Shown one piece after another: positions 37,526-49,051 of a stretch of 64,000 nt of DNA. Under the pieces are notes generated by a model that saw only the letters and a program-made list of their open reading frames with translations, searched no databases and had not been told where the DNA came from. The DNA comes from Mesaphorura yosii (Eukaryota; Arthropoda; Collembola; Poduromorpha; Tullbergiidae). Location: contig WIXG01000035.1 of NCBI GenBank assembly GCA_009869945.1, forward strand, positions 1 to 64,000, read 5' to 3'. How positions within the stretch are numbered: position 1 is the stretch's first letter; the number at the start of each line of letters is the position of its first letter. Both the position numbers and the translations under genes were made by a program.

Positions 37526-38631
37526 ATTGGACTGTACACGCGTTCTCGAAATTGCGAAAGTAATCTATCTAAACTGCGAAGTGCACTTGTCTTGAAGTCA
37601 ATTTAAGTACTGGATCTGCAGACATCGAGATCAGCACAGTTAAATTACTGATTATTTGTTCAGATATCTGCAAATACGCGTAAAGTGTCATCTCCATTCA
37701 CACAACAAGTGACCTAGTTCATTTCATCTTATGGACCCCAGCCATCGCGTGAACTCCACGGCGAGAATAATGAATAGCATTGAGAGACATTGAAATCACT
37801 GATTACAGTCATCAATGTATGAAGACGGACCAAAGTTCCGTCCATGACCGCTCATTGCTGAGAGTTACTACTGCGGAATGTAAAGTGTGGTGGTGTAGTG
37901 GAATTATTCCAAGAAGTACGGTTCACTCTTTAGTTTGACCTTTGACATTTCGTTTAACATTGGACTTCAATCGCAATATCATCAGTGCCCTGGCAGTCTC
38001 TTTAGTTGCAACGAATCGCGAAACCAGCACTCGATATATTTAGAAAGTCGTTGTACGCATGCAACTTCTTAATTTGGCCGATCCCAGCCATGTTCACACC
38101 GCCGAGACTAAATTATTCCCTACGAACTCTATCGCCTGATATTGAGTGGAAAATAGACACGATTAGGCCGTCGGTTAATTTGGATAAGAAGTGAAAATTG
38201 TAGGACGCATTCATATCTCCTCGACTTGCCAGAGATTATGGTCTCTTCGCTTGAACTAGAAACCCTGCTTGCCCTTGCTCCCGTCTCTGAAATTGTTCAA
38301 ACTTCTATTGTCTGTTGTCTATTGCCCAATCGCTCTACCACAACTACCTGATAAAAACTATCCGCACTGTTAAGATATTTCGACACATGAATTTGCTCTG
38401 CTCTGAGGTTTGGCGAAAAGGTCTAGGTCTAACCAAATACAAGACAGTGACAATGGGATAATCAAGTATGGTTACTGATTGGGATGAGATAGAATGCTGG
38501 TACCGAAGGGCTGCGACTCCTTTCGGTTCAGTTGACGGCCAAGACTGGCAAGGCTACGGTTAAGTCCATTGCTTAGTTTCTTCTAACTCAGCACAGAAAA
38601 GTTGTTCGTGAGATTCTCGTAAGAGAGGAAA
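37526..38631. other. Intergenic region between divergent CD36-like and repeat-protein genes
   Basis: 1.1 kb shared upstream region of two divergently transcribed genes. No credible ORF. A TTCAGTTG initiator-like string at about 38526 has no TATA at the usual distance. Confidence 0.4.
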
Positions 38632-41600
38632 ATGGGTCCATCATTGTTGCCGGTGGTGGCAACAATCGCGTGCGCTACGTTTGCCTTCATTCCAGTTCAA
38701 GTAAGTTGGGCATGCGCCATTGCTTGGTTTCTAAACTCTTGAAATCAAGCAACGCTCGCCTTCAGCCAGATCTGAACTCTCGATTTGATACGACTGCGGC
38801 GTGCTGACGGGGACTAAGTTCTGTTTCGAAAAATTCGTCCTATTTTCCTCTGTCAGAGTCACAAGAGTGTGAAATTCACGAAATCAAAAGCAAGAAAATC
38901 CGAAGAAGGTTTCCAGTAAATGTCACGATTTTAACAACCAGGGGGTATTTTGAGACATCACGCCGAGCCTGCTGCGTTTTGTTTCTTGCGATGATCAATC
39001 GGTTGCATTTTACACCCTATTATTTTTTCAGCTTTCAGGCCCTGACTAATTATTGGGTCATGGAAAAACTGTAGGACAAAATTCCTAGATAACGATAGCT
39101 TTCATTGCCAATCTTACCACTGAATAAAGCCAAGGTCGCAAAAGCAGCAGCTTTGACTCTACACCGTCTCCTCCAGCCTGAGCTGTACGAGACAATGAAA
39201 ATGTCTCATATCTCAAAACCGCAGTAGCTTGTAAGGTCCAATTAAGAACCAATACGTGACACTCATATTGGCCATATTAACTTCCAGCGCAGCTCCTTTT
39301 AAGCATTATGATAGTGTCAGCTCGATTATATGTTTACGCAGTTTTCTATGATTGAATGCTCTACCTAATCACGTTCCTAATATCCTAATGGAGCAGCAAC
39401 GGATTGATGCGGGCTTAAGTTCATGGACTTAATAATTCTATTGGTTTAATCTTTGCAGTTCGCAAATAGTGCGGCAATCGGTAGTCTTGCAGGAGCAGGC
39501 GCCTCATTTGGTGGCGGGGCATCCTTCGGCGGTAGTGCATCGTTCGGAGGCTCCTCGTCTTTCGGCGGTTCCTTCAGCGAAAATATCGTATCCGAGTCAG
39601 GCGGAAACCTCGTGGAACTTGGAGGCACGACAGGAGGTGGGGTGATTAAATTGAAAAATATCTTCCTCTTCAATACTAGAGAACGGTCAAATTCAGGACT
39701 GACACTTTCTGTTTGCCATTCAAATTGATAGGAAAAGTGGAAAAGATAAAAATCCTGCCGACCATCAACAAGAAAATTGCCTTTGATGTCCTGAAGGGAA
39801 GAGTGACCAAGTTGGGCGATTGGGCAGTCGAGAATAAACTCAAGTAACACTGTTCGACGCAGCCAAGCCATCAGTTTCCATCGCTAAAATTACTGTGATT
39901 CTCAGGGTCCCTGCAAAATTTGTCGTCGAAGGAGGATACATTGAACACCCAACGGCGATAGAGCTGGGGCATGAGACCGTCGTGCCGAGCACTGTGGAAT
40001 ATACTGGATTTATGGATCCGGGCCCTATCGTGATTGCAACTGGCGGAGTTGCACCTGCTGTTCTCAATGTAGACGGAGGAGTCCTCACCGACGCCCATAT
40101 TGATGTGAAAAACGAGATTGAGGGAGCCGGTAAACTGCAGTTTGAAGGCGCCGGAGCGTTCAAGGCTGCTCCAATCAGCCTGGAAGAAATTCAACCTCCG
40201 TCAGCCATTATTCAATTGGATGGTGGCGCAACAATTATCCCGGAGCCAATTGCGATTGGAGGGTCCGATGCAGCAAAGGCAACCGTAAGTGTTCTACACA
40301 AAATTCGCAGAACCTCTCCGATGTCTTCAGAATTCGTGTATGTTTTGATGCCCACAGATTATGCTCGCGGGAGGTGAAATTGACGCGGGAGACCTTTCCC
40401 TTGTCGGTGGCGACGCCGGAAAGGCGGCAGTCGTTCTAGGTGGTGGTGGCTCTTTCCAGGCTGGCAACTTGGCTGCTGGTAAGCAACGCATGCAACCCAT
40501 TTAGTGCATGACGCACCACGCATAGATTTTTCACCCCAAAATTGCCCAATTATACCAATTACAGGGGCGGGAAATGTTGGGGGTGAACTTAGACTTGTAG
40601 AGGGCTCCGTTACACCAAGTGAACTTGCTATTCACGCGAATCAGGAGGCTAGCACCATCAACATCGATGGCGGCTCGGTCTCAGAAGTGGGTGCCTTGCA
40701 ATTGGAATCGGGTGCAGAAACTGGCGGCGTTCTCTCAATTACCGAGGGAAGTGCGACGCCAGCGTCTGCCTTTGGCCTGAGAGCAGGACAGGCAGTGCCT
40801 GCAAGTTTGGATGTGCAAGGGGTAAGATTCATTGTTGTTCAACAAGCACTCGTATAATACAGAGATACAATACATATTTTACTAACTTGACAGGGATTCT
40901 TGACTGCGAGTGACATCGCTGTTAACGATGTGGTCTCGACAAATGGCGAGCTTGTTTTTGGTGGCGACGCTGAGGTAAAACCACTTGCATGGGAGCTTGG
41001 TGCAGGAACGACTGGGAAGGGAGAGTTGACCGTAGTGGAAGGAGCAACTGTGAAACCAGGCAAGAATTTAACAAATTGTCGTCGCATGTCATATGAAATG
41101 GATCAGACAGACAAAATTCACATGACCAATTACGCGTTCTATTTCAGGATCATTGACGCTGGGCGCGATCCCAACAAAAGCTGAGATTACGTTCGCCCAA
41201 GGCGGAAACCTCGTGCCACATGGTGACATCGTACTGGGTGATGGAGTAACGTCTGACAGTCAGCTGACCATCGAATCCGGGTCTCTGAAACCAGAAACTT
41301 TTGGTCTGGGACAAGACGTTGTCGCAACATCTGGGGACTTGGTAATCAGCGGAGGTAAAGTTGAACCATCAGCGCTTGCTCTGGAGCCAGCTCAGACCCT
41401 GGACGACGAAGTGGTCGTCAAACATGGTAGTGTTTCATTGAAGTCCCTGGAGATCCCTTCAAATACAAACCTCGATGCATCAGTTCTGCTGGGTCAAGGA
41501 GCAACGGTTAATGACGCAGAGACAGAGCTGCCCGCCTTCTCCATTCCAGCCAGTCAAGTCATTGTAGCCGACTCAAAGGTCAATGGCGGCACTTTCGATA

Positions 41601-43952
41601 TAGCCAAGGGCTCACAGACGACCGCAGACGTTGTGGTGGACTCTGGAGTCATACAATCCGCGGGTTGGCCGCTGGTTCCCGATCAAGTGCTTGCTGGGAA
41701 GGCAGATATCGACGGGAACGTGCTGCTTGGAAAGTTTAATATCCCTGAAGGAGCACAGCTCGACTCGGACGTGAAAGTGAGCGCCGGTGTCAAGTCCGAG
41801 GAACTGCCCTTGAGCAAAGAGGAAACAGCCGGTGACCTTTCCCTGGGCGGGGACGAAGTTACTGTTGGGGAAGTCGGAATTGCGGATTCAACTGTTACGG
41901 ATGGCTCCTTGGACTTGAGTGGTGTGAACGTCGAGTTCGGCGACTTCATCTTGCCCGTTGGGACCAAAATTATTGGGGAGATTGATGTGGGTGGTAAAAA
42001 GGTGCACATTGATCCAGTTGGACTGGCTTCGGGCAGCCAGTCAGACAGCAAGATCGACTTGTCAGGTAATAAATGCAATATAAAGCCTCTTGAAGGAACA
42101 TGTTAATCGTAGCCTACTCTATTTTTCAGGTGGTTCCGTGGCACCAGGTGCTCTTCATGTTGCTTCAGGCAGCGTGGCTAAAGCGACAATCGACTTGTCT
42201 GGCGGAAGCCTGACTCCCGCAGAGTGGCACCTCGCCCCAGGAAGCGGAACAAGCGGAGGAAAGCTGACAATTGACTCGGGTAGCGTGATTGGCGACAACG
42301 CAGACCTGGCGAAGGGAACTCAGTTCGACACCGCGATCAAGGTCAGCGGCGGCTCCGTCGACCCAAAAGAGTTCCCGATTCACGAGAAGACAGCCACGAA
42401 GGGTAACAAGGCAGTGCTCGATGGCGGGCTCATTTCCGCCGGCTCCTTCTCCTTGCCGTCTGGAGCCGCCACGGTTGGAGATGTCTCCATTCCCGGCGCG
42501 GATTTGTCAGCCGCGTCATTGTCAATTGCCCCACATACAACGGTTGACGGCGTCTTCCACTTGCCGAACGGAGCATCGAGCGGAGCGTCGGAATGGGAGT
42601 TGGATTCATCAGCTTCTGCTAATGGTCATTTGTCTGTGGAAGGCGGTGAAGTGAACGTGGACGAGGCTCTTCCACTTGCTGCTGGCACAAGTGTTCAGTC
42701 TGGTGTGGCTTTGGACAACGTTCAAGTGATCCCTGGTGAAATCGACATTCCGAAGGGCACTTCAACAGGAGCGGTACTCGACTTGGCGCATGCTGAAGTG
42801 AGCCCTGGAGAAATCGACATCGTGGCAGGACAGAAGCTGGATGGTCAAGCAGTCTTGGGAGGAAGCTTGGTGAATCCCAGTGAAATTGCGCTGGTTTCAG
42901 GCACCGTAGTCCCGGCTGACGTTGTGTTCGGCGGTGGCGCCACCCTCAATGCGGGACCGATATCGATTGGCGACTTGAAAACAACCGGTACCGTTGCTGT
43001 CAAGACAGGAAATGCTGCTGCTGGCAACGTCGCGCTGGAGGCTGGTTCATCGGACGCCACTCTGGTTGTCGATCGTGGATCTGTGCAGCCAAGTGGAGCA
43101 TTTGGTGTTGCTGGTGGCGCGGGTATCCAAGGTCAAGTAACAGTGAACGATGGAACAGTACATTTGCAACCTGCTGAAACCTTGGATCTTGTGTCTGCGT
43201 CTTCCACCGCCGGCGCGCTCGATCTGACCGGAGTGGTCGAGGCTGAACACTTTGCGCTTGGTTCTGGCGAGAAGGCCGGTGGCGTTCTGACAATTGGAGG
43301 AGGTGCTGCCGTTAAACCACAAGCGTTGGTCATCGCTCCAGGGACGGAGACAAGTGGCGAATTCTCAGTGGCCGGAGGACATGTCAAGACCGAGTCGATC
43401 CCCGTCGCTGATGGCTCAATCACGGGCGCCAGTCTCGTGCTGAACAGCGGTGCTGTACTCAACCCAGGCGCATGGCAGTTGAAGGAAGGCACAACAGTCG
43501 GTGGTAACTTCGCGATGAAGGGCGCTGCTTTGTTGACGAACGACATCGCAATCCAAGAAGGCGCTGCTGCGTCTGCGAAGGTCGTTGCACAAGGAGGGGC
43601 TTTGGTGGCTGACAAGTTCGAGGTGGATGCTACAGTGCCTAGTGGTGGAGACTTTGAAATGAAAAACATCCAAATCCAACCAGAAGCAATTTGGGCAAAG
43701 GGCGCAACTTCTCCGGGCGACTTTGTTCTCGACGAAGCTCAGTTAGTTCCTGGAAAATTCAGTTACGGCAGAGGGGAGGCAGAGGGCTCAATTAAGATTA
43801 GCAATGGCCTCTATTTTCCCGAAGAGTTCGACGTCGACGTGCACTTCGCACATCCGACAGTTCCTCCGACAACAACCACCACTACGACGACGACCACGAC
43901 GCCAAAGCCGACCATAAAATGGGGCATGAAGTACAGAGAGCTTAATGAATAA
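38632..43952 (+). CDS. Giant secreted protein of about 49 degenerate 24-residue solenoid-like repeats
   Basis: No family recognised. Nine exons: 38632-38700, 39459-39636, 39732-39843, 39906-40284, 40358-40478, 40565-40821, 40894-41059, 41148-42065, 42130-43952; phases agree and give 1340 residues. Exon 1 is a signal peptide (LLPVVATIACATFAFIPV). A Gly/Ala/Ser/Phe-rich segment (repeated ASFGG) follows, then a short basic/amphipathic part in exon 3. From exon 4 nearly to the end run about 49 units of 22-27 (usually 24) residues with consensus G-x-[LVF]-x-[LVI]-x-x-G-x-[LV]-x-P-x-x-[LFI]-x-[LI]-x-x-G. Alternating hydrophobics with Gly turns suggest a beta-solenoid, which is inference. A run of eleven Thr flanked by Pro (a mucin-like linker) precedes a short charged C-terminus. 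Cysteine is nearly absent. Several introns fall in the repeat glycines. The intron after 41059 is GC-AG. Likely an extracellular matrix, cuticle, adhesive or gut-lining protein. Confidence 0.85.
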
Positions 43953-44025
43953 GCTCTTCTAGCATGGTCTTTAAATCTTGCGCGCTTGAGTGTTTCAACT
44001 TCAGTTAGACAATTTGATTGTAGGC

Positions 44026-44031
44026 AATAAA
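44026..44031 (+). terminator. AATAAA polyadenylation signal of the repeat-protein gene
   Basis: Perfect AATAAA 74 nt past the stop codon. The opposing zinc-finger gene has its own AATAAA (minus strand) at 44062-44057, so the two transcripts probably overlap at their 3' ends. Confidence 0.65.
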
Positions 44032-44056
44032 ATTGTAAAAGTAAAAAGGGTTCGGA

Positions 44057-44062
44057 TTTATT
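44057..44062 (-). terminator. AATAAA polyadenylation signal of the ZAD zinc-finger gene
   Basis: AATAAA on the minus strand 45 nt past the stop of the ZAD-C2H2 gene, within the 3' UTR of the convergent repeat-protein gene. Confidence 0.6.
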
Positions 44063-44106
44063 TCGACCTGTACCAAGTTGGGCTTAAATTAATGAAATGT
44101 ATGAAT

Positions 44107-46249
44107 TTACACGATCGGCGGCTGCAATGGAGCGAGTATGTACTCTACTTCCGATACGATCAGATGTTGTTGCTGTCCCTCGTGTTGGGCTGGTATTTCA
44201 TTTGCTAGCTGAAACTGGATCACTGGAGCTGAAATCGTTGAAGTTGAAGTTAAACGTTGGCTAAGTTGGTTCTCGCGTTCTCCTCTAACTCCTCTTCTCC
44301 TGGGAGTTTTGGCTGTCGACGGAAGAGGAGCGACCTCAGATCTTGGCTCCGCCAGCGATACTATTGTAGGTATCGCTCGAGTTGTTGTTCCATTCTTCAA
44401 ACGTTCAGCGTAGTGTCCAAGACCTCCGTGCGTCTTGCTTCGCATATGCTGCACCAAATACTCCTTCAGCTTAAACACTTTGCCGCACCGGTCACACTTG
44501 AATGCCCCACCCTCCGTATGTCTTGATTCTGTGTGACGGAGCAGTGAGGACTTATTTTTGAAGGTCGCACCACAATCAGCGCAGACATACTGGTCATGTG
44601 CAATCTTGTGCTTTCTTTCGTGCTGTTTCACGCAGTTCTTGGTCATGAACTTATTTTCACAGAACCGGCAACTATATGTACGCTGACGCTCCTCCTGATG
44701 AATCTCCATGTGGTCGTCAAGAATTTTTTGCTTGTAAAATTTCTTCGGACATTTAAGGCAGGCGAATTTCTTGTCCTTCAAATGAACAGTCTCAGTGTGC
44801 TCCAGTAGTCTTTGTTTGGATGACAACACTTTGCCGCACAGATCGCATTTAGCTGACCGATCGCGATCATGACGCATTTTCTTGTGAATGTTGAGATAAT
44901 TCAGGGTAGGAAAACTCTGTCCACAAACTTCGCAGCAAAATGGTCGTTCCGTGCTGTGCACATTGTTCATGTGCATTCTCAAAATACTGGGCAGTGCAAC
45001 ATAAAGTCCACATATTTTACATGTCCGATCGGGCAGCACTTCCCCAACGCCATGTTTGACATTCATGTGTCGGTTGAGTAGCTTTTGTTGTTTGTAGGAC
45101 GCTGAACACTGCGTACACTTGAAATTCCTCTCGTCAGTGTGGACCAACATGTGGGCTCGAAGTTTACTATTATCTCTGAATGCTTTTGAACATATTTGAC
45201 ACATTTTGTCTTTCACTTGTATGAGTCGTTTTGCCCTTCTCTTTCGTTTTGTAAGCAACCGCTTTGCCTTTCGAAGTTCTTGCTTGTTAATTAAATACGT
45301 CCTTCGGGTGGCAAGTGACTCAGAATCCGGAAGTTGTGTCGGCTCTTTACAAACTGTTCAGCGAATAAGAGTTTAATGTCTTATTTATGTTTTCTTCCGT
45401 CAAGTGTTTACAAATTAACTTACCCAACTTGTCTAAGTTCAGCGGTTCAATCGAAACTCTCACGTCTTTCAGGTCAAGCGCTTTGCTACGTGTCACTGTC
45501 GTAGAACCTTCAGTCTTGATTATTTTTGTTTTGGATGTGAAGCTCTTGCCCTTGTCCTTCCGCTTCGAGTGACCGGGCCAAGTCCAATCTTCATCAGAGT
45601 CCAAGTCATCATTCATACCACCGGAATCAATTGGGTCACCATCGTCATCTTCGTCGAATGCGTGCAAATCTGGCAATATGCTCATGTCCTCCACCGGTTC
45701 CCGTTTTATATAGTCTAATGACGGCTGGCCAACATTACGGTGCTTCCTTAATGATGCTGAGGCATCGGCAGATGTGCTTAACCCCAAATCTTGAAATTTA
45801 TCAATCCAGGTTAAAGTTTTTCTCATCAGCTCTTGCAGAGGAGACAGCTCCGATGCCAAGTTGTTAAATTCTATGTAAAGACGGTGCAAATCTCCAAGTA
45901 CCCGAGTGCATTTGCTGCACATTGCTACAGCCTTGTTTATTTCTGTCCCTTCGGCAAAATGCTATAAAAAGGAAAACGATGCAAATGAGCTAATGAAGTA
46001 TTCGGCCAGCTTATGAATTGACATTAGAAACCCAGCAAGTCTTACATAGTTCAGCTGAAACTCTGTTCTGAAGATCGTTCGAAGAGCCTCAGCATTAGTG
46101 ACCTTCTGACGTGAAATGCCGAGGAAGTCAAAGTGTTTGTCAACAAACGCCTTTTCCTCGACCGAACTCACAAACTCTACTTTGCAGTTAGCACAAGTAT
46201 CACTGCCAAAGTAAACTGCGGTTGTGTCATCCAAGGCTGATGAAGCCAT
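44107..46249 (-). CDS. ZAD-type C2H2 zinc-finger transcription factor, nine fingers
   Basis: Nuclear DNA-binding protein of 662 residues. Three minus-strand exons: 46249-46046, 45961-45424, 45353-44107 (phases 0 and 1). The N-terminus is a zinc-finger-associated domain (ZAD): CANC near residue 20 and CSKC near residue 83 would together bind one zinc and mediate dimerisation. An acidic linker (DDDGDPIDSGG) and a Lys-rich stretch follow, then nine consecutive C2H2 fingers from about residue 300 to 560 (first CQICSKAF, last CDRCGKVFKLKEYLVQH). The C-terminus is Pro/Thr/Ser- and Gln-rich. ZAD fused to C2H2 arrays is a lineage-expanded arthropod architecture, best known from insects, and is the strongest taxonomic clue here. 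Its targets cannot be inferred. Confidence 0.94.
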
Positions 46250-47109
46250 TGTTAACCGGAAACAGTACACAGGCCTTAATTATTTTGATGTAAACCTTGA
46301 GTTTCAGCTGAACTATGATCTTGAATAACTTGATTATTGTCAACAACCGAGCCTTCTAAAATCCAATAGCAATCTCTTCAAGCTATGTTCAAATTGCAGC
46401 GCTATCCACAACATTGCGAACAAAGCATCTTTGATACAGTAATTCTGTTCTTGTAGCTGAGAAACGTTCCTTTGAAATTCAGTCAGTACTTCTCAATCAA
46501 AAACATCCGAAACAAATCAGCATTCTAAAATGAAGTGATAAATGATGTGCGCCAGTTCGAAGCTTTCCAAAGCAGAACGACAAGGTCTTGAACAATTGAA
46601 CTTATTCCATAGCCGGCTTAAACTTGTTCAGTCAAATGTTTCGTAATTTTCCCAATAATTAACATAGACCTGAATTAGGTGACACGCTGAGCTGGTATCG
46701 TTTTCTGATTTCACCGATTCTCCTTGCATTCTAAGTTTTTGTTGGCCATGATATGCGAAAACTGTCTAATTTGATGATATCTGACGCAGTGGCGACTGAC
46801 GAATATATTGGCGTAAGCAGAACCGGTAATTACACGAAACGACGAAACTGATTGGGGCCCAAACAATTATTCAGATTTGAAACGCAGAGCAAAACAAATT
46901 GTTAAGTACTATCGTCAGCAGACAGTTCATCTAATGTCATTTACTATGTTTAATTGTTTTTACACCTAGTTAAGATGTAAATGAGCTGAAAGTAATGCAA
47001 TCAATAGTCAGATATAGCCAGTCGCAATCTTTGGTTAGAATGATATGACGTCGAGATTATTGCTAGCGTATGTGCCTTCATTTCATATTCTGAATAATTA
47101 AGTTAGTCA
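46250..47109. other. Intergenic region
   Basis: AT-rich spacer between the divergent ZAD gene and first knottin gene. No ORF of note. It should contain the ZAD-gene promoter and upstream control of the knottin gene. Confidence 0.4.
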
Positions 47110-47148
47110 TATATAAAGAATCTATTCCCAATTCTTCGAGGTATCATT
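47110..47148 (+). promoter_or_regulatory. TATA box and initiator of knottin gene 1
   Basis: TATATAAAG at 47110-47118, then a TCATT initiator-like string at 47144-47148, about 34 nt from the start of the TATA box. This would give a leader of about 90 nt before the ATG at 47233. Confidence 0.5.
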
Positions 47149-47232
47149 GCCTACCCATTACCTTAATACTTCATTTCATATTGACTTGCTGACTTGTTGA
47201 GTTAAAATTTTGTCGCAAGTTTGTATTCCGAT

Positions 47233-47727
47233 ATGGACTCTTCTTTTTCGTCACGTTTTCAAAAGTCTCAATCATCCTGGATCCGTTTCCACTCCCATCT
47301 CATTACTTACATTTGCATACTGAGTGTTCTTGGATTTATTGTGGCGTCTCCACTTGGCCAGATGCCCACAGATCATCAAACTTCAATTGGGCTTGAAGCA
47401 GGGCAATTAAATAGCACAAAAGCTGGGCCAGGTAAATACCGTATAAATTGTGTATACATTTAATAACTCCTAGTACTTCGACACAGTTATGATGCCTTTG
47501 ATTACAATGCAGGAATTTTCCAAGGCACTGATGAATCCGAGTTCGTACACGGTTTACATTCATCTTCCAACGGAACGAGCAAGTCAATAAGCAAACGTGC
47601 CACGGATGACTGTTTACATTACGGAGCTGTTTGCTCTTCAGGACACTGCTGTACCTCTGAAGGATTGCATTGCGTGACAAATTCCGCTGGACGGGGAAAC
47701 CGTCGGAGGCTATGCAGGCGGTTTTAA
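47233..47727 (+). CDS. Secreted prepro-knottin 1 (inhibitor-cystine-knot-like peptide)
   Basis: Two exons, 47233-47431 and 47513-47727 (phase 1), encode a 137-residue precursor. The N-terminus has a hydrophobic secretion segment (LITYICILSVLGFIVASP). A propeptide with an N-glycosylation site leads to a dibasic SKR cleavage site. The predicted mature peptide of 42 residues has six cysteines spaced C-x6-C-x4-C-C-x6-C-x13-C, the order of an inhibitor cystine knot, and a basic RRRLCRRF end. Such peptides act in arthropods as neuropeptide-like hormones, antimicrobials or toxins; the sequence does not decide which. I do not recognise a named family. A paralogue with identical cysteine spacing lies about 0.7 kb downstream. 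Confidence 0.8.
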
Positions 47728-47834
47728 TTCTAAACTAAATTGTATGAAATCTCGTTTGTATTAAATAGCACACTTTTGTACCGAAATTAAGCAATAATTG
47801 CATTTGCACTTTACCACACACGACAACGGCATCC

Positions 47835-48107
47835 ATGACTTCGAACTATTCGAACGAATCTGACTATTACCTTGAAGTTGACTTCATGAAAGATCACGAC
47901 AGCAATTTTCGTCGCCTCAGATTCCACAGAGGAGATAACAGCATCGGAGGTCAAATCTCATATGCGCTTGATGAAATAACTGCATTGTTTATTACGGGAC
48001 CGACAACAAAAGCTCGAACAAGTTCAAGTCCAACTCCGCAAGAATCATCAACTCATCTCATTTCGAAGCATTCATTATTAGAAGATTGGCGTGGTTCACC
48101 TTACTAA
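47835..48107 (+). CDS. Hypothetical 90-residue protein between the knottin genes
   Basis: A single open frame from ATG to TAA, 90 residues, lying between the two knottin genes on the same strand. It is Ser/Thr- and acidic-rich with no signal peptide, cysteines or known motif. An AATAAA at about 48269 could serve as its polyadenylation signal, and no splice sites are needed. It could be a small gene, part of a longer untranslated region, or chance. I do not recognise it. Confidence 0.3.
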   Translation: MTSNYSNESDYYLEVDFMKDHDSNFRRLRFHRGDNSIGGQISYALDEITALFITGPTTKARTSSSPTPQESSTHLISKHSLLEDWRGSPY

Positions 48108-48456
48108 AATTCACCAATGCTACCATCAGTGCGTAATTATGGCCATCTGCCTCTCCTAATGCCACCGCGTGTGCATAATAAGCCTAAATTATTCCACACT
48201 AAATATTGTGACGTAAAAAGTGTATGCTGTACTACACTTGTTTAGTTGTTGAAGTGAGAAGAAGAAGAATAAATTGATCTAGAGATTTCATCTTTTCCAT
48301 GAGCCTCATAAAATTCGACCAAACAAGTTATGCGTCTTTTCACTACAGAAAAACGAGCACTTATAAATGTAAGAGCTGCAGGTGCAGAGGAACCAAATCA
48401 AACATTCGCAATTCATCCACGGCGTTTCCATCACGGTCAGCATTTTGGCAGACGCA

Positions 48457-48996
48457 ATGGAGCACTCTACTCTAGTCATCAGCATTTTTGTATACGCATT
48501 TTGGTCAATGATTTGTGTCAAGGGGCACACTTTTCCCACACCACGCGCCAACACAACAGACCAGAACACCGAATCTCCATTCAGTGCCTTTTTTCGGCTA
48601 CTGGCAGTCCATCCAGAAATAAACGAAACCGAATCGGGTAAGTTCAAACGAACGCTTTTCATTCAGCTGACAACTGATTACTTCTCGTCATACAGAGATC
48701 AATTTTGAAGAAACAATTCTGGACGGGCAGCTCAAAGTACAACTGCAAGGCATCGAAAAGGAGAAAGAGGTCGTCCTCAGTAAACGTTCGTGCCTTCCTT
48801 ACGGAGCCCTGTGCGCAAATGGTTACTGCTGCAGAGATGAAGGTACATTTCGCCAGGATAATCTGGCAATACCCTGACAGTAAAGCTCTTGGCTTCTGAT
48901 ACTGGCTAATGTTCTTTTTCCTTCTCAGGGCTGGAGTGTGTAACAAACTCTCGTGGACGAGGAAGAAATACAAACATGTGCCGATACGCCGGTTAA
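48457..48996 (+). CDS. Secreted prepro-knottin 2, paralogue of knottin 1
   Basis: Three exons, 48457-48637, 48696-48842 and 48929-48996 (all phase 1), encode 131 residues. A signal peptide (TLVISIFVYAFWSMICVKG) starts at this ATG; upstream in-frame sequence lacks another ATG. An acidic propeptide ends in SKR. The predicted mature peptide of 40 residues has exactly the spacing of knottin 1, C-x6-C-x4-C-C-x6-C-x13-C, and shares LxYGA, EGL and CVTNS around the cysteines. It ends in a Gly that could donate a C-terminal amide. It has one more intron than knottin 1, located just after the CC pair. The signal peptide and propeptide are hardly alike between the two, while the mature part is conserved, the usual pattern for duplicated peptide hormones or toxins. 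Confidence 0.8.
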
Positions 48997-49051
48997 TTTA
49001 GGAATTATTTTAATTTCAGTCAAGTCAGTAAAGAATTATGCAAACACATTG

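Noticed and set aside
42090-42130. ATG upstream of the last exon of the repeat-protein gene as a separate gene start
   Set aside because: The preceding exon splices in phase at 42065/42130 and restores the repeat consensus, so the frame belongs to one gene.
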